NCBI GenBank assembly: GCA_951804985.1
Contig: OX638134.1
Location: forward strand, 9,135,017-9,199,016
Length of the DNA stretch: 64,000 nucleotides
Reading direction: 5' to 3'
From: Dryomyza anilis
Taxonomy: Eukaryota > Arthropoda > Insecta > Diptera > Dryomyzidae
Shown here: piece after piece, positions 9,986 through 22,204 of the stretch
Layout of the letters: the number at the start of each line of letters is the position of its first letter
Position numbering within the stretch: the stretch's first letter is position 1
Translations under genes and position numbers: made by a program
The notes under the pieces: generated by a model
The model's input: the letters and a program-made list of their open reading frames with translations, nothing else
What the model was told of the DNA's origin: nothing
Database searches by the model: none

Positions 9986-11800
9986 TAACCTTTTTTTAAT
10001 ATAAAATGTTTAAATTTACATAGGGCATATAGTAAAAATTTATTCTATGCTAAATTTTAAATAATAATTTTAAAAGATATTGAAAATATTCTTAATTTTC
10101 ATTCACCACACAAGCTCACTTAATCAATCATACCTCTTGTATTCTTTTTTTTTAGGCATTTGCTTTTCAACTGCATGTCTCTGTTAAAATGACAACAAAA
10201 ATGTATACAAAAAAAATTTGAAAAACACAAAATAAAAACTGTCAACACAAAAACTATGGTTAAATTTCATACACTCTACGACACGTATGCAAATGACCCA
10301 AATTTCAGCACGTTCATTGGCGTTGCCACCTGCTACTCGCGCAGCATTACCTTTATCACATTGCATTTTTTATTTTTTGGTTTATCATTTTTTTTAAGTT
10401 ATTATGTAATTTCTTAGCTGAATTTTTAATATTAGATTTTATTCATAAAAATAGCATATAATTTTAATATTAAAAATTCAATTAAATTGTTTATTTTTAA
10501 TAAAAATAAAATGTTGCCTAACATTAGGCATGTTTTAAATACATTACAAATGTTACATACTTTTAGTATTCATTCTAGACAATGCACTGCAATTCATAGC
10601 AAAAATGTAGCTCGCGCTTTGTAACCGACGGTAAAAAATCTTTTAAGAAATATAAATTTATGTTTAGGGTATAAAAAAAATGTGTTTTGGATCAGAATAA
10701 GCTCTAAAAAAATTAGATTTCGAATCTAATATCGACCTCCTTGAATTTAAAACGGTTTAACCAGAAAAAATGTCGATTTTTTTTTGTACTTTTTGAACTT
10801 CAGAATTGATGAAATTTGAGGAGGTTATTAATAGATTTAAACTCTAATTTTTGAATTTAGGACATTATTTTTTTCGACTCAATGGAAACTCTAGCAGCAC
10901 ATTGTAACTGCTCTATTACAACTTTGGGAAAAAATTACGATCCGCCCTAATGTAGCTACATAATTCCGTCACCCTAAGGAAAGTTGAGTATTGTACCCAA
11001 CAAAATAACACTACACAATACAACGAGAAAAAAAAAGTATGCGCAGTTGATGCCACTATTTTCGCATTATTTAAAACCATATTCTGATTCTGAAAATGAA
11101 ATCTAAAATACTTTCTATGCATAGGTTTACGAGATATTGGTCATTGAATTATTAACCGAAATTTACAAAAATGGTCAAATATTTTATCAAATATCTCGCG
11201 TTTCTTTTAACCGATATGATCGAGTTTTATATCAAATTAAAGATAATTAGACAAACAACAAATAGTTCTCACAACATTTTAAAATTAATTTAATGGTTTA
11301 GGAGAAAAAAAATGGTTTAGGAGATAAAAAAAATGTACTCTAAATTGCATTAAAAAAAAAGGGAAAAATTGAAAAATAATGCACAGTTTGTTATATTTCA
11401 AAATTAGTCTGCACTATTTCGAAGAAAACTGAAGATCATTTAAAAATGTATATGGGTTCATTTCGAGGATAGAAAAAATTGTGTGAAACCATCATAAATA
11501 AAAAGTAAAAATTTTACAAATACACTGTGTTACAAATACAAAAAAATTTCATATAAAAAATGGACCTCCTATATTTTTGGATAGGCATCAAAAAACAATG
11601 AATATCTTCTTTTAAAAAATGTTTATATCACTTCAATTTTTTATTTAATTTCCATTTTTTGTGCAACTGTTCAATTTCGTTACTTTCGTAACATTTTTAA
11701 AAAATCGTACAAAAAACATCCTTCGTACAGTTATTAAAAGTAAATTCAACTAGCTTTTTAAATTTTTTTGAAATTATCAAAATTTAATATATATTATATA
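9986..11800. other. Gene-poor AT-rich region
   Basis: Mostly unique AT-rich sequence. 10820-10865 matches the dispersed fragment at about 1750-1800. Short frames at 10184-10366 and 10916-11122 have no recognisable features. Nothing else supported. Confidence 0.4.
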
Positions 11801-12503
11801 TATCGTCACTATCATGCCAAAGGGGTGAATGTGTAATTTTTGACATTTGCGTTTTTTACATTTTTGAATGTAGTTTATCCTCAAGTATGCTGTGCCAAAA
11901 ACGCATGTCATTTTTTTGGATATTTCTAGCCACAAAAGGGCAAATTTGAAAAATTGAAAATCTTGTCATGCCAAAAGGGCGAATCTTTTCGTTTTTTCGT
12001 TATAACTTTTTATTGGTATAAGATAAAATAGTGGTGTAATGGTATTTATTGTTTGTTTTTAAAGCACCTATCGATTGTCATCATTATTTAAAAATATTTT
12101 TCCAAACATTTTTTTCCTGCAAATAACAAATGGCAAATTAATGCTTGACAAAATATTTTTAATTAATGATGCCAATAGAAAGGTGCTTTAAAATCAAACA
12201 ATTAATGCCTTTACATTACTATTTTATCTTGCGCTAATAAAAAGTTATAACATAAAAAACAAAAATATTTGCGTTCTGATCAGAATATAGCCTCACAAAA
12301 TCCGTATTTATAATTCAGTAGGTTGTCCAAATCTAAATATATTTTATATACGTTATAATAATTGACAAATAAATCAAAATAATTGAAGAAATTGAAAAAA
12401 AAATATACATTTTGCTAATTTTTAAAGCACTTAAAACTTTATAAGTTGATTTTCCAACATTTTTAAAAATGCACATTCGCCCCTTTGGCATGACACTGAC
12501 AAT
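11801..12503. mobile_element. Foldback MITE, copy A (about 0.7 kb)
   Basis: The left end ATCGTCACTATCATGCC-AAAGGGGTGAATGTG and the right end CACATTCGCCCCTTTGGCATGACACTGACAAT are inverted repeats. A second nested pair surrounds the centre: AAAGCACCTATCGATTG... pairs with ...CCAATAGAAAGGTGCTTT, and TATAACTTTTTATTGG pairs with a later AATAAAAAGTTATAAC. The element can therefore fold over most of its length. No coding sequence. A second, composite copy is at 15450-16376. Confidence 0.8.
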
Positions 12504-14218
12504 ATATGCTTTAAATAATACAATGTTTAACCGACTGATTCCAATACGACTAAATGAAGTCAAGTTTTGAGATTTAAAGCACTTGGATTTTGGTTAAATT
12601 TAAGTCAATTGAAATGTATTGTTCAATTTTTTGTTTGTTCAATTTTTCGGACAACTACCACCTAAGGTACAATAGTTCAAAGTCACAAAAAATGGAAAAA
12701 AATCACTTTTATATGGTTATTCATATAGAAATATCTCTTGATCGAGAAATGCTACAAACCCCGCCGAGATGTCATTTTAAAATTAATTAAACAAGCTTTT
12801 TGTAGTGTAATTTAGCAGTATTCAGTGTTTTTTAATAGTATTTTGTAGTATTTAATGGTATTCATATATTAAAAATAATAATTTATTTTATTGACAATTT
12901 TCCAAGTCATTGAACTAATTTTTCAGCATTATTAAAATTTTTATAAAATGCAGCATACTTTACTGCATAAGCAAAAAGCCAATTGGCAGCATAATTATTA
13001 TGCAATTTAGCGTACAAAATGTGCATTAAAAATGCATTTACTGGCAGTTGTTTTTTCATATATTTTTTTGTTGTTATACACAAATTTGTTGCTATTTTCT
13101 ATTGTTTTTTATATATTTTTTTTTATTAATTTTTTCTATTTTATTTTTGTATTTTTGTTCTTCATTAAATGCCACACAACGCCATTCGCATATAAAACGC
13201 ACACTTGTGTCACATTCAATTCAACTAAATGCCAAATAGTGCGACACTGCCACAAACCCACTCTCTATCCCTTTCGCGCAAAAGCACTCTTCCATTTAGA
13301 TTATGACATAAAAAACACGCGCGTTGCATGTTGTCGTCGCCGTCATCACCACCGACCGCCATATTGAATTCATTTACTGCGTGCTACATGTTGGTTCGCG
13401 TTTGTGTCCGTGAAACGTGGCCGCTGTCATGTTGATTGCCAACAGCCGCAGCAACAGCAGCTGCCACAAACACACAGAGACCCTTGTGTAGTGGACACAA
13501 ACAACTTTGAATACACCGACAATATTAATGTAGTAGAATTTACTACATTTTTGTATTTGTTTTGAATAAACGGAAAACATTGATTTAATTTTTAAATAGC
13601 TTTTGTATTTATTTGTACTGATTTTACTACACTATGTATTAGAGACTTATCTTTGTAACATTGCACAAATTGTAGAATGTTTTGTTTTCTATATATGGTT
13701 TTCTGAACATTTTTTGAAGTTCTCGAAATGTAATATTTTGCAATAAGTTGAAACGATTATAGAATACATAAATGCAAATGCAGTCTACATATTCTCTACA
13801 TATTTATGAAATTAAAATTAATACCAAAAATTTAACTAAATACAGAATGTAGTAAAAAATAAATGAATTTGTAGTTATTTTTTATATTAATGCTAAAACT
13901 AATTTGTCGGGCTCTAGGTCTACTTTTTATATATGTACGGACGATTAAATAAATTTAATGTTATATACGACTATATTTTTAATACAAATGTAATTCTAAT
14001 TTGTACCGAAATGCAGTCAATTTATGCCATACAAAAAAAAACTGTAACTATAACTATGTAGTAAAAATAAATACATTTTCTTTTCGATGTACCTCAAAAA
14101 TATGCAAATGTATTTATTTTAAAGAATAGTGTGTCGTAATTTTTAATATTTAGCATAAAATTAAATAAATACTAAATGAAGTAAAAACAAATGCATTTGG
14201 ACGTAAGTCGTATGAATT
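12504..14218. other. AT-rich region with a GC-richer island at 13160-13510
   Basis: 13160-13510 is clearly less AT-rich, with ACACAACGCC, CGCACACTTG and GCCGTCATCACCACCGACCG. Frames at 13032-13367 (+) and 13374-13580 (-) lack signal peptide or domain character. The island resembles ordinary unique fly intergenic or regulatory DNA; no gene is supported. Confidence 0.35.
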
Positions 14219-14235
14219 TTTATTTATTTATATAT

Positions 14236-14326
<91 letters not shown>

Positions 14327-14331
14327 TATAT
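14219..14331. repeat. (TTTA)n microsatellite
   Basis: About 26 uninterrupted TTTA repeats with one TATA-type variant at each end. It produces an artefactual repeated LFIY reading frame. Confidence 0.95.
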
Positions 14332-15449
14332 TTTAAAAACCTTCTTCATTTTTTTAATACCGTATTTTTTCGGTGCATTTCCACCGTCGGCCGCCACACT
14401 GACTTGCTTCATTTTACGTCTCATTGGCTGCAGCGCTTAATGAGCTTTTGCGATTGCTAACTTAATGATGCCGAGTGCACACGAACACACTCGAACACAA
14501 ACATATCACTAACACTCACTCACACTCTAGCAACATAGGGTAAAATCGGTTGTCCTAAACTCTTTATTTTTAAAAACGTTCATAATTTCCAAACTAAAAA
14601 TGTTTTTGAATTCAAATTCAATTTATTATTTTGTTTGTTGTTTTTAGCTTAATTTTGTACGTTTAAATATCAAAAAATTTTGGGAAAAAATATAATAAAT
14701 ATTTTTTTATTTATTTTTCAGGCATGTTACAAAATTCTTAAAATTCAATCATTATAAATTTTTAAAAATGGAGTGATTCGTAACAAAATGTTGAGAAAAT
14801 CAATGACAAAGTCAAATTTTGTATATTTAATTTTGTAAATTTCAACTTTACGGACATTTTAAAAAGGAAGACATCATGTGTTTCGAAGATGTCATATACC
14901 ATTGGAAAGGTAATTTAATTGTCTAAAATATGAATTAAAAATTGATATTCATTTATCAACAGATTATGTTTTATAACCAATATTCTTGACTGTCCGTAAT
15001 ATTATTTCTATTTCTTTTTTTTTTCGCTTTGTAGAGTAGTCTTTTTGAAATTTTAAAAATGTAAATTGATGAGTTCTATTTTTACAACGTTGATATAAAC
15101 AGTAAAAAATATATTTGATATAATTTTGAAATGGGCTGTATCTCAAAAACGGCATTAAATTTTACAAAACTGATGACGTTTTTAGAATCAGCAACAAAAT
15201 TACATCCATAAAATGTTGCAAGTTTTAATAGACCAAAATGAGTGTAGGGTAGAATAAAATAACATAAAAAATATTGAAATATAAAAAAAGAAAAAATTTT
15301 CATACAAATTTTATACATTCTACAACATTTTGATACATAACTTCTGAATCCGTGATTTTACCATTCTAGTTAAAATCTTAAATAATAGATAAAAAGTCCG
15401 CCGTCAACATACATTCATTCAAAATTTTTAAAAAGGTTGCTTATTGAGA
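14332..15449. other. AT-rich region, nothing recognised
   Basis: Unique-looking AT-rich DNA with ACACAC/ACTCAC-rich sequence at 14470-14530. No gene, RNA gene or clear repeat seen. Confidence 0.4.
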
Positions 15450-16376
15450 TATCGTCACTATCATGCCAAAGGGGTGAATGTGCAATTTTTGACATTTGCA
15501 TTTTTTTACATTTTGAATGTAGTTTATCCTCAAGTATGCTGAGCCAAAATCGCGTGTTATTTTGTTGGATATTTTTAGCCACAAAAGACAAACCAAAAGG
15601 ACGAATTTGATAAATGGAAAATCTTGTCATGCCAAAATGGCGCATCTTTTCGTTTTTTCGCCATTACTTTTTATTGGTATAAGATAAAAGAGTGGTGTTT
15701 AACATTAATTTGCAATTTGTTATTTGCAGGAAAAACTTGTTTGCAAAATATTTATAATTTATGATGCAGATCGATAGATATTTTGAAAACAAACAATAAT
15801 TGCCTAAACATCAATATTTTATCTTGTACTAATAAATAATTATAGCAAAAAAACGAAATGATTCGCCCTTTTGGCATGACAAGATTTTCAATTTCTCAGT
15901 TTTTTTGCTATAATTTTTTATTGGTGCAAGACAAAATAGTGATGTAATAGTATTAATTGTTTGTTTTTAAAGCACCTATCGATTGGCATCATTATTTAAA
16001 AATATTTTGCCAAACATTTCTCCTGCAAATATCAAATGGCAAATTAATGTTTGACAAAATATTTCTAATTAATGATGCCAATAGATAGGTGCTTTAAAAA
16101 CAAACAATTAATGCCTTTACATAACTATTTGATATTGCGCTAATAAAAAGTTATAGCATAAAAAACAAAAATATTTCCGTTTTTATCAGGATATAACCTC
16201 ACAAAATCCGTATTTATAATTCAGTAGGTTGTCCAAATCTAAATATATTTTATATATGTTATAATAATTAACGAATAAACTAAAATAACAGAAAAATATA
16301 AATTTTGCTAATTTTTAAAGCACTTCAAACTTATAATTTGATTTCCCCACATTTTTAATAATGCACAGAGACGATA
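15450..16376. mobile_element. Foldback MITE, copy B (composite)
   Basis: Starts with the same ATCGTCACTATCATGCC end as copy A. At 15860-15880 it carries an internal copy of the terminal motif (GATTCGCCCTTTTGGCATGAC), after which a second near-complete body follows. The right end keeps only ATGCACA joined to GACGATAT: about 20 bases of the terminal repeat seen in copy A are missing, although the outermost CGATAT remains. This looks like two partial units joined or one inserted in another. Confidence 0.75.
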
Positions 16377-17274
16377 TGTCCTTTTTAAATATACTTTGTT
16401 TAAAACTGACCTTTATTAAAGCAACATGGTATGGATATTGTAAGACATCTTTTTTGGAATTTTTGTATCTTTATAATAAGACTTTTGTGTTTTATTTTGG
16501 TTCAGTACAGCTTAAGTTACGTTCAATTGATTAGCATCACCTTTGTGATTTTTATACAGTTTTTTCAAATTTTAAAGTACCAAATCTCTAAAATCACACC
16601 ACCTGGAAAGCTGAAATTTGGCCAATATCGTAATTTTATGTTTTTTACTATACTTCAAAATTTCATCAAATTCCGAGATGATGTTGCCAATCACTCGGTT
16701 GATTTGATATGGAATGACTCATATATTTATCGAGGTAATACATACGTGCGTATTTAGAAAATTGTTGGTATTTTATAATTTTATAATTTTTTAAAGTTAC
16801 AAGTCTTAATAGACTTATCTACCCTACGTGCCCTACCGTCTGAATATTGTAAATGTTGTGGTTTTTGTTGTAATGCTTTGTTGTTGCTTTTGTAGTGGTT
16901 TTTGTTGTTGTAGCAGCAGCATTCGCACATTTTGACTGCATAATTTATGCAAATTATTTTAAATACGCGTTTGCGGTCGTTTTGTTGCGATTTGACAGCA
17001 TTTGAAATAGATTTTTATTTTTTTATTTTTCGTGTATTTTAATCTGTGTGTGTGTGTAGTAGTACACATTCACGCACGCACGCACATTACTCTCTATACA
17101 AAATGCATTTAATAATCCATTCGACAAAATTGCGCAGCATTTTCAAACATTAAAAATAAAATAAAAAATTGTATTTATTCGGCAAACACGTGTCGCGTAT
17201 TTTTAGAGCAACCGCTGCATTACGGTACGGACTATGTGGCTTGTTTAGAGCTTAGCTAGGGAACAAATTAATTT
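16377..17274. other. Unique AT-rich region
   Basis: Contains a 108-codon hydrophobic frame at 16431-16757 without convincing domain, promoter or homology, and a GC-richer stretch at 16840-17240 with (TG)n and CACGCACGCACGCAC. No gene supported. Confidence 0.35.
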
Positions 17275-18660
17275 TTAATGACATTTTTTTAAAGTGAAAA
17301 TTTTAAATTTTTTTAGTTCAAAATATATTTTTTTTAGTTAAAAATTTAATTTTTAGTAAAAATTAATTTTTACTGAAAAAATTAATTTTTAATGAAAAAT
17401 TGAATTTTTAGTGAAAAATTGAATTTTAGTTAAAAATTGAATTTTTAGTAGAAAATTTACTTTGTTGTGAAAAGTTGAATTTTAGTGAATAATTGAATTT
17501 TTAGTGAAAGTTTGAATTTTTAGTGAAAAATTGAATTATTAGTGAAAAATTGAATTTTTAGTGAAAAATTGAATTTTTAGTGAAAAATTGAATTTTTAGT
17601 GAAAAATTGAATTTTTAGTGAAAAATTGAATTTTTAGTGAAAAATTGAATTTTTAGTGAAAAATTGAATTTTTAGTGAAAAATTGAATTTTTAGTGAAAA
17701 ATTGAATTTTTAGTGAAAAATTGAATTTTTAGTGAAAATTTGAATTTTTAGCGAAAAATTGAATTTAAGTGAAAAATTGAATTTTTAAGTGAAAAATTGA
17801 ATTTTTAGTGAAAAATGTAATTTTTAGTGAAAAATTGAATTTTTAGTGAAAAATTGAATTTTTAGTGAAATATTGAATTTTTAGTGAAAGTTTGAATTTT
17901 TAGTGAAAAATTGAATTTTTAGTGAAAATTTGAATTTTTAGTGAAAAATGTAATTTTTAGTGAAAAATTGAATTTTTAGTGAAAAATTGAATTTTTAGTG
18001 AAATATTGAATTTTTAGTGAAAGTTTGAATTTTTAGTGAAAAATTGAATTTTTAGTGAAAGTTTGAATTTTTAGTGAAAAATTGAATTATTAGTGAAAAA
18101 TTGAATTTTTAGTGAAAAATTGAATTTTTAGTGAAAAATTGAATTTTTAGTGAAAAATTGAATTTTTAGTGAAAAATTGAATTTTTAGTGAAAAATTGAA
18201 TTTTTAGTGAAAAATTGAATTTTTAGTGAAAAATTGAATTTTTAGTGAAAAATTGAATTTTTAGTGAAAAATTGAATTTTTAGTGAAAAATTGAATTTTT
18301 AGCGAAAAATTGAATTTAAGTGAAAAATTGAATTTTTAAGTGAAAAATTGAATTTTTAGTGAAAAATGTAATTTTTAGTGAAAAATTGAATTTTTAGTGA
18401 AAAATTGAATTTTTAGTGAAATATTGAATTTTTAGTGAAAGTTTGAATTTTTAGTGAAAAATTGAATTTTTAGTGAAACATTGAATTTTTAGCGAAAAAA
18501 AATTGGATTTTTAAGTGAAAAATTGAATTTTTAGTGAAAATTTGAATTTTTAGTGAAAAATTGAATTTTTACATTTTTAGTGAAAATTAAATTTTTTAGT
18601 TAAAAATTGAATTTTCAGTGAATTACGTTATTTTTAGTAAAAAATTTGATTTTTAAATGA
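17275..18660 (+). repeat. 19-bp near-palindromic minisatellite, array 2, with higher-order repeat
   Basis: Same GAATTTTTAGTGAAAAATT unit as array 1 but much more homogeneous. Rare variants recur with one spacing: GCGAAAAATTGAATTTAAG at 17751 and 18302, and GAATTATTAGTG at 17533 and 18084, both 551 bp apart. A block of about 29 monomers was therefore duplicated as a higher-order unit. Confidence 0.95.
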
Positions 18661-18934
18661 AATATGAAAAATACTTTTTGCGGAAACATTTATTTATTTT
18701 ATTTTTTTTAATATGTATTTGAAATGAATGTCAAATAAATAGCTTTTGTGTCTTTTTATTTAATTAAAGTGCATAATTAGCAAATGCACATTTTATATAG
18801 TATTTTAATTGTGGTTAACAAAATGAAAATGATTAAAATTTAAGCTGTGGTTTGTGTTGTTCATTTTAATTTTGTAATTAGAAATATTTATGATGTAATA
18901 CATTTTAATTTATGCATTACAAAAAAAAAAAATT
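18661..18934. other. Spacer between opposed minisatellite arrays
   Basis: AT-rich unique sequence; nothing recognised. Confidence 0.3.
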
Positions 18935-19147
18935 GTACACTAAAAATTTGATTTTTTACTAAGTAAAATGTAATTTTTCACTAAAAGTTCAAATTTTCAC
19001 AAAAAAAAAAAAATTCTAAAATTAAATTTTTCATTAGAAATTTATTTTTTCACTCAAAATTAAACTTTAAACTAAAAAAATCGAATTTTTCACTAAAAAT
19101 TAAATTTTGCTAATTATTCCACTTTTTACAATTGTTCGCTAAAAACT
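18935..19147 (-). repeat. 19-bp minisatellite, inverted orientation, split array (left part)
   Basis: Degenerate TTTTTCACTAAAAATTAAA-type units, the reverse complement of array 2. The array continues at 20164-20290 on the other side of the MITE at 19148-20163, so the MITE was inserted into it. Confidence 0.8.
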
Positions 19148-20163
19148 ACACAGAAAAAAAAGAATCTTCAATATGATGAATTTATTCATAAATTTTATGA
19201 ATTTTAACTACCAGATGCATCATATTGATAACACCGTTCATTAAATGGCATATTAATGAATGCATTCATTATATATATGAACCAAATATTCAATACAATG
19301 AATTTGAATTGTCATATTGATGAATTTGTTCATAATTTTTGTTTTTTTTTTTTAAATATTTCGAAAAAAAGTGTTTTAAAAATTTTATTTAAAAAATAAC
19401 AGTAAAAAATTATAAAAAAAAAATTGGGACAAAAAAATAGTACCGAAAAAAAAATTTGTCAAAAAATAAAAAAGGAAAAACAAAATTTGTTCGAAAAAAA
19501 TTAAAAAAAAAAAATTCTTTCAAAAATATATTTTTGTGGGATTGCAGCCAGACAGACGGACTAAGAACGGAATGACATCTAGAAGCAGACAGAAATAGTA
19601 GTAGAAAATGCAACCATGCACAATGATATAGAAACAGACAGGACAAAAGAACGACATACGAGCTAAGACAAAACGAAACAAACGAACTCCGCAAGAGTTG
19701 AGTGCGAGCCATAGACAAGACAAGTTGTGCCAAAAAGATGAAAATAAAATATGTACAAACTATTTAAAACTAGATCTAAAATGAAACACTTAATATTCTA
19801 ACTTAATTAATAAAACTTATTATTCTACTTAAACTAAACAAAGGAGAGTGTTTTAATAAAGTAGAAGTAAATAGATGAATTGAAGATAGTGAAGATTCTG
19901 AGAGGTATAGAGAAAAATACCTACATTTTTTATAATATAACTTTTTATTTCATCATTAATATGATGAAACGTATTCTTCACATACAGTTCATCATATTGA
20001 AGAACACTTTTTCGACAGTTACCAAGCGTTCTTCATGTTTATAATAGCATTCATTACAATAATGGCGGTAGTCATTAATATTATGAATGGTTCTTCAATA
20101 CAATGAATCATGGTTTGAAGAACGGAATTCATCAATATGATGTACAATTTCTTTTTTTTTTAC
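19148..20163. mobile_element. TTCATCATATT-family MITE, copy 1
   Basis: Ends are inverted: ACACAGAAAAAAAAGAATCTTC...ATATGATGAATT on the left, and AATTCATCAATATGATGTACAATTTC followed by a T-run and ACAC on the right. Subterminal TTCATCATATTG motifs occur repeatedly in both orientations. Inserted in the inverted minisatellite. Minus-strand frames inside (19410-19733) have no recognised domain. A second copy with the same right half is at 45155-46473. Confidence 0.75.
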
Positions 20164-20290
20164 ACTAAAAATTAAATGTTTCACTAAAAATTTAATTGTT
20201 CACTAAAAATTCTATTTTACTAAAATTTGAATTTTTCCATTACAAATACCGGTTTTTTCTTAAAAATTAATCATATAATTTTTTTTTTTT
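20164..20290 (-). repeat. 19-bp minisatellite, inverted orientation (right part)
   Basis: A few degenerate CACTAAAAATT units continuing the array interrupted by the MITE. Confidence 0.7.
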
Positions 20291-20660
20291 AATTAAATTT
20301 TTCTTAAAACTTTAAATGTAATTTTTATTTGACAAATATTATCTCAAATAAATATTATATTTATAACCAAAAATTTACTTTTGATCATTGGTTCACTTTA
20401 TAGCGCCTTCACTGTGCGCACGTGATTCAATTCGCAAAGAAAACCACGTCATATACAAGTTATTAATTGCAATCAAACGTCAGCAATAATGTAATATAAT
20501 TTATTACTTGGTTAGAATTGCATAATTTATGTAAATTCGTTCTGTAGAAAAATCCAATAAGTAGTGACTTTGGAAAATATTTACTGATGGGCACGTTGAA
20601 AAAAAAATCCAGCTGTTTGTTTTTCTGTTATTCTTTATTATCAGCTCTATGCAGAACTTT

Positions 20661-20697
20661 TATAAAATGTTGTTGGCCGAAAGCACAAAGCTCAGTT
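20661..20697 (+). promoter_or_regulatory. TATA/initiator core promoter
   Basis: TATAAAA at 20661-20667 and TCAGTT, a consensus insect initiator, at 20692-20697. The initiator A at 20694 is 33 bases after the first T of the TATA box, the expected spacing. Sequence just downstream is unusually GC-rich for the region (CGCAGCACTCAGCGTGACGA) and ATG-free, as expected of a leader exon. Confidence 0.65.
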
Positions 20698-20759
20698 AAG
20701 CGCAGCACTCAGCGTGACGAGTAGTGACGGAAAATTTTATTGTTGCTCATTATTTGAAG
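20694..20759 (+). other. Predicted non-coding leader exon of the hendecad-protein gene
   Basis: Runs from the predicted start A (20694) to an AAG|GTATTA donor (20760-20761). It contains no ATG. The next good acceptor leading to a coding exon in this strand is TTTTGCAG at 31414-31421, giving a 91-nt ATG-free 5' UTR and a 10.7-kb intron. The link between the two exons is inferred from position and splice signals only. Confidence 0.5.
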
Positions 20760-20761
20760 GT

Positions 20762-21486
20762 ATTAATTTGAATGAGAGAGAGAGAGGAACAAATATGAAA
20801 AGTGAAACAGCAACAAAATAAAAACAAAAAACATTGTTAGAAAAAAATGTCAATTGAAATACTATAATAAATTATTAAAAAGAGAATAATAACGAAAGTT
20901 AACGAAATCAATGAATTGTAATTAAAAGTAAAAAAAAAATAATAATTATAAATTTAAATATTATGTCAACTAAATTAAAGAGTTTTTATCATAAACGTTA
21001 TAATAAATACTGGAAAGTTATAAAATTATACTAACAAAAATAAAATAATAAAAATCTTAATTCCAAAATTCCCAAAAAATATTTTTAAAATTTTAAAGTG
21101 AAAATTTGCAAACTAATAATTTAAAACAATAGATAAAAAAATATAATCCAAATTATTATAATTTCACTGTTGAGAACAAAATTAAAAAGAAAATATAAAA
21201 CTACAAAAAAAAAGCAGACAATTGTAAAAAAAAAAAATAATTATAAAGCTTATAAAGCATGGAATATAATAAATTCGAGGCCTAACATTTAGTATATTAT
21301 TTAAAATGTCAAAACTATTAAAAAATTTAAACAAAATATCAAACCGGCACTTACAAATTCCCGTTCTAAATTGTTTTAAAAATTAATTTAGTTCGAATAT
21401 GTTTTTTCCAGTCATAGAATTCGATTTTTTTTAATACAAAATAAATATATTTTCTACAATTTCAATACGACTAATAACTGTGAACT
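20762..21486. other. AT-rich intron sequence
   Basis: Begins with a short GA repeat (GAGAGAGAGAG near 20775); otherwise A-rich low-complexity DNA. Nothing else recognised. Confidence 0.4.
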
Positions 21487-22005
21487 GTATACTCAGAAAG
21501 AAATAATATAAAATCAATAGTGTTTTTAATAGGATAAATTATTATTTTAATATGTAAATACCATTAAATACTACAAAATTCTATTAAATACTTTAAAAAA
21601 TAGTTTTTGTGTTTATATGAAAATATTCAGCAGCGTTAGCCCAGTGGTTAGTGCGTTGGACTGCGAGCCGAAAGGTCCCCGGTTCAAGCCTGGACTGGGG
21701 CTAACAACATCTTTTCATAGAAACATTTTTCTATACCGCGCTACCTCTCGGCAGTAAATGGCAAACGTACGAGAGTAAAACATTGCCTATGAAAAGCTCT
21801 CACCCGCCGTTCGGATTCGGCAATAAACTGTAGGTCCCACCACTTTGAGTACAAAAATAACACGCACAGCTCAAAATGGTGAGAGAGCACGGCCTAAGTT
21901 CTTATAGGACTGTAGTGCCAAACAATTATTTTTATTATTGTTTTTGATTCAATAACTGTCCTATTGTCGAATTTTTCAATTTAATTTCTGTTGTCAGAGT
22001 TTGGA
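21487..22005. mobile_element. CTCAGAAA...AATCAATAG MITE split by a SINE
   Basis: The left part (21487-21632) has TACTCAGAAAGAAATAATAT, AAATCAATAG and TAATAGGATAAATTATTATTTTAATA; the right part (from about 21941) has GATTCAATAACTGTCCTATTG. The uninterrupted relative at 22205-22395 has the same two parts adjacent, so the intervening 0.3 kb is an insertion. Confidence 0.7.
21633..21940 (+). mobile_element. tRNA-derived SINE, full-length copy
   Basis: The head GTTAGCCCAGTGGTTAGTGCG contains a Pol III A box and GGTTCAAGCCT a B box. GTTAGCCC and GGGGCTAAC can pair as an acceptor stem, with an imperfect T arm. The tRNA-like head is followed by a ~230-bp tail (AACATCTTTTCATAGAAACA onward, CACCCGCCGTTCGGATTCGG, ending near GTGCCAAACAATTATTTTTA). 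Not counted as a tRNA gene because the T and anticodon arms are imperfect and the sequence continues as a mobile tail shared with 7012-7157. Confidence 0.8.
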
Positions 22006-22204
22006 ATTTCGATTGAAAGTAAATTCCGTAATATGTCCGATTAGGTAATAGACTTTTTAAAAGGTTTTTATTTTAAAAATACAAAAACCGATACGAAAAA
22101 TATTTTAAGTGTACCATATTTTAAGTGAGCTGAACCTAATTCCGTCTAAATCGGGTTTGCTGTAAATTACGAATGATTTAAAAAAAGCACGTGGTACACT
22201 CAAT

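Noticed and set aside
14191..14460. 89-codon frame with LFIY repeats
   Set aside because: Translation of the (TTTA)n microsatellite.
16431..16757. 108-codon hydrophobic frame
   Set aside because: T-rich composition alone explains the hydrophobicity; no domain, splice or promoter support, and no similarity I recognise.
21633..21710. Possible tRNA gene
   Set aside because: A and B boxes are present but the T and anticodon arms are imperfect and the sequence continues into a mobile tail shared with another copy; this is a SINE head.
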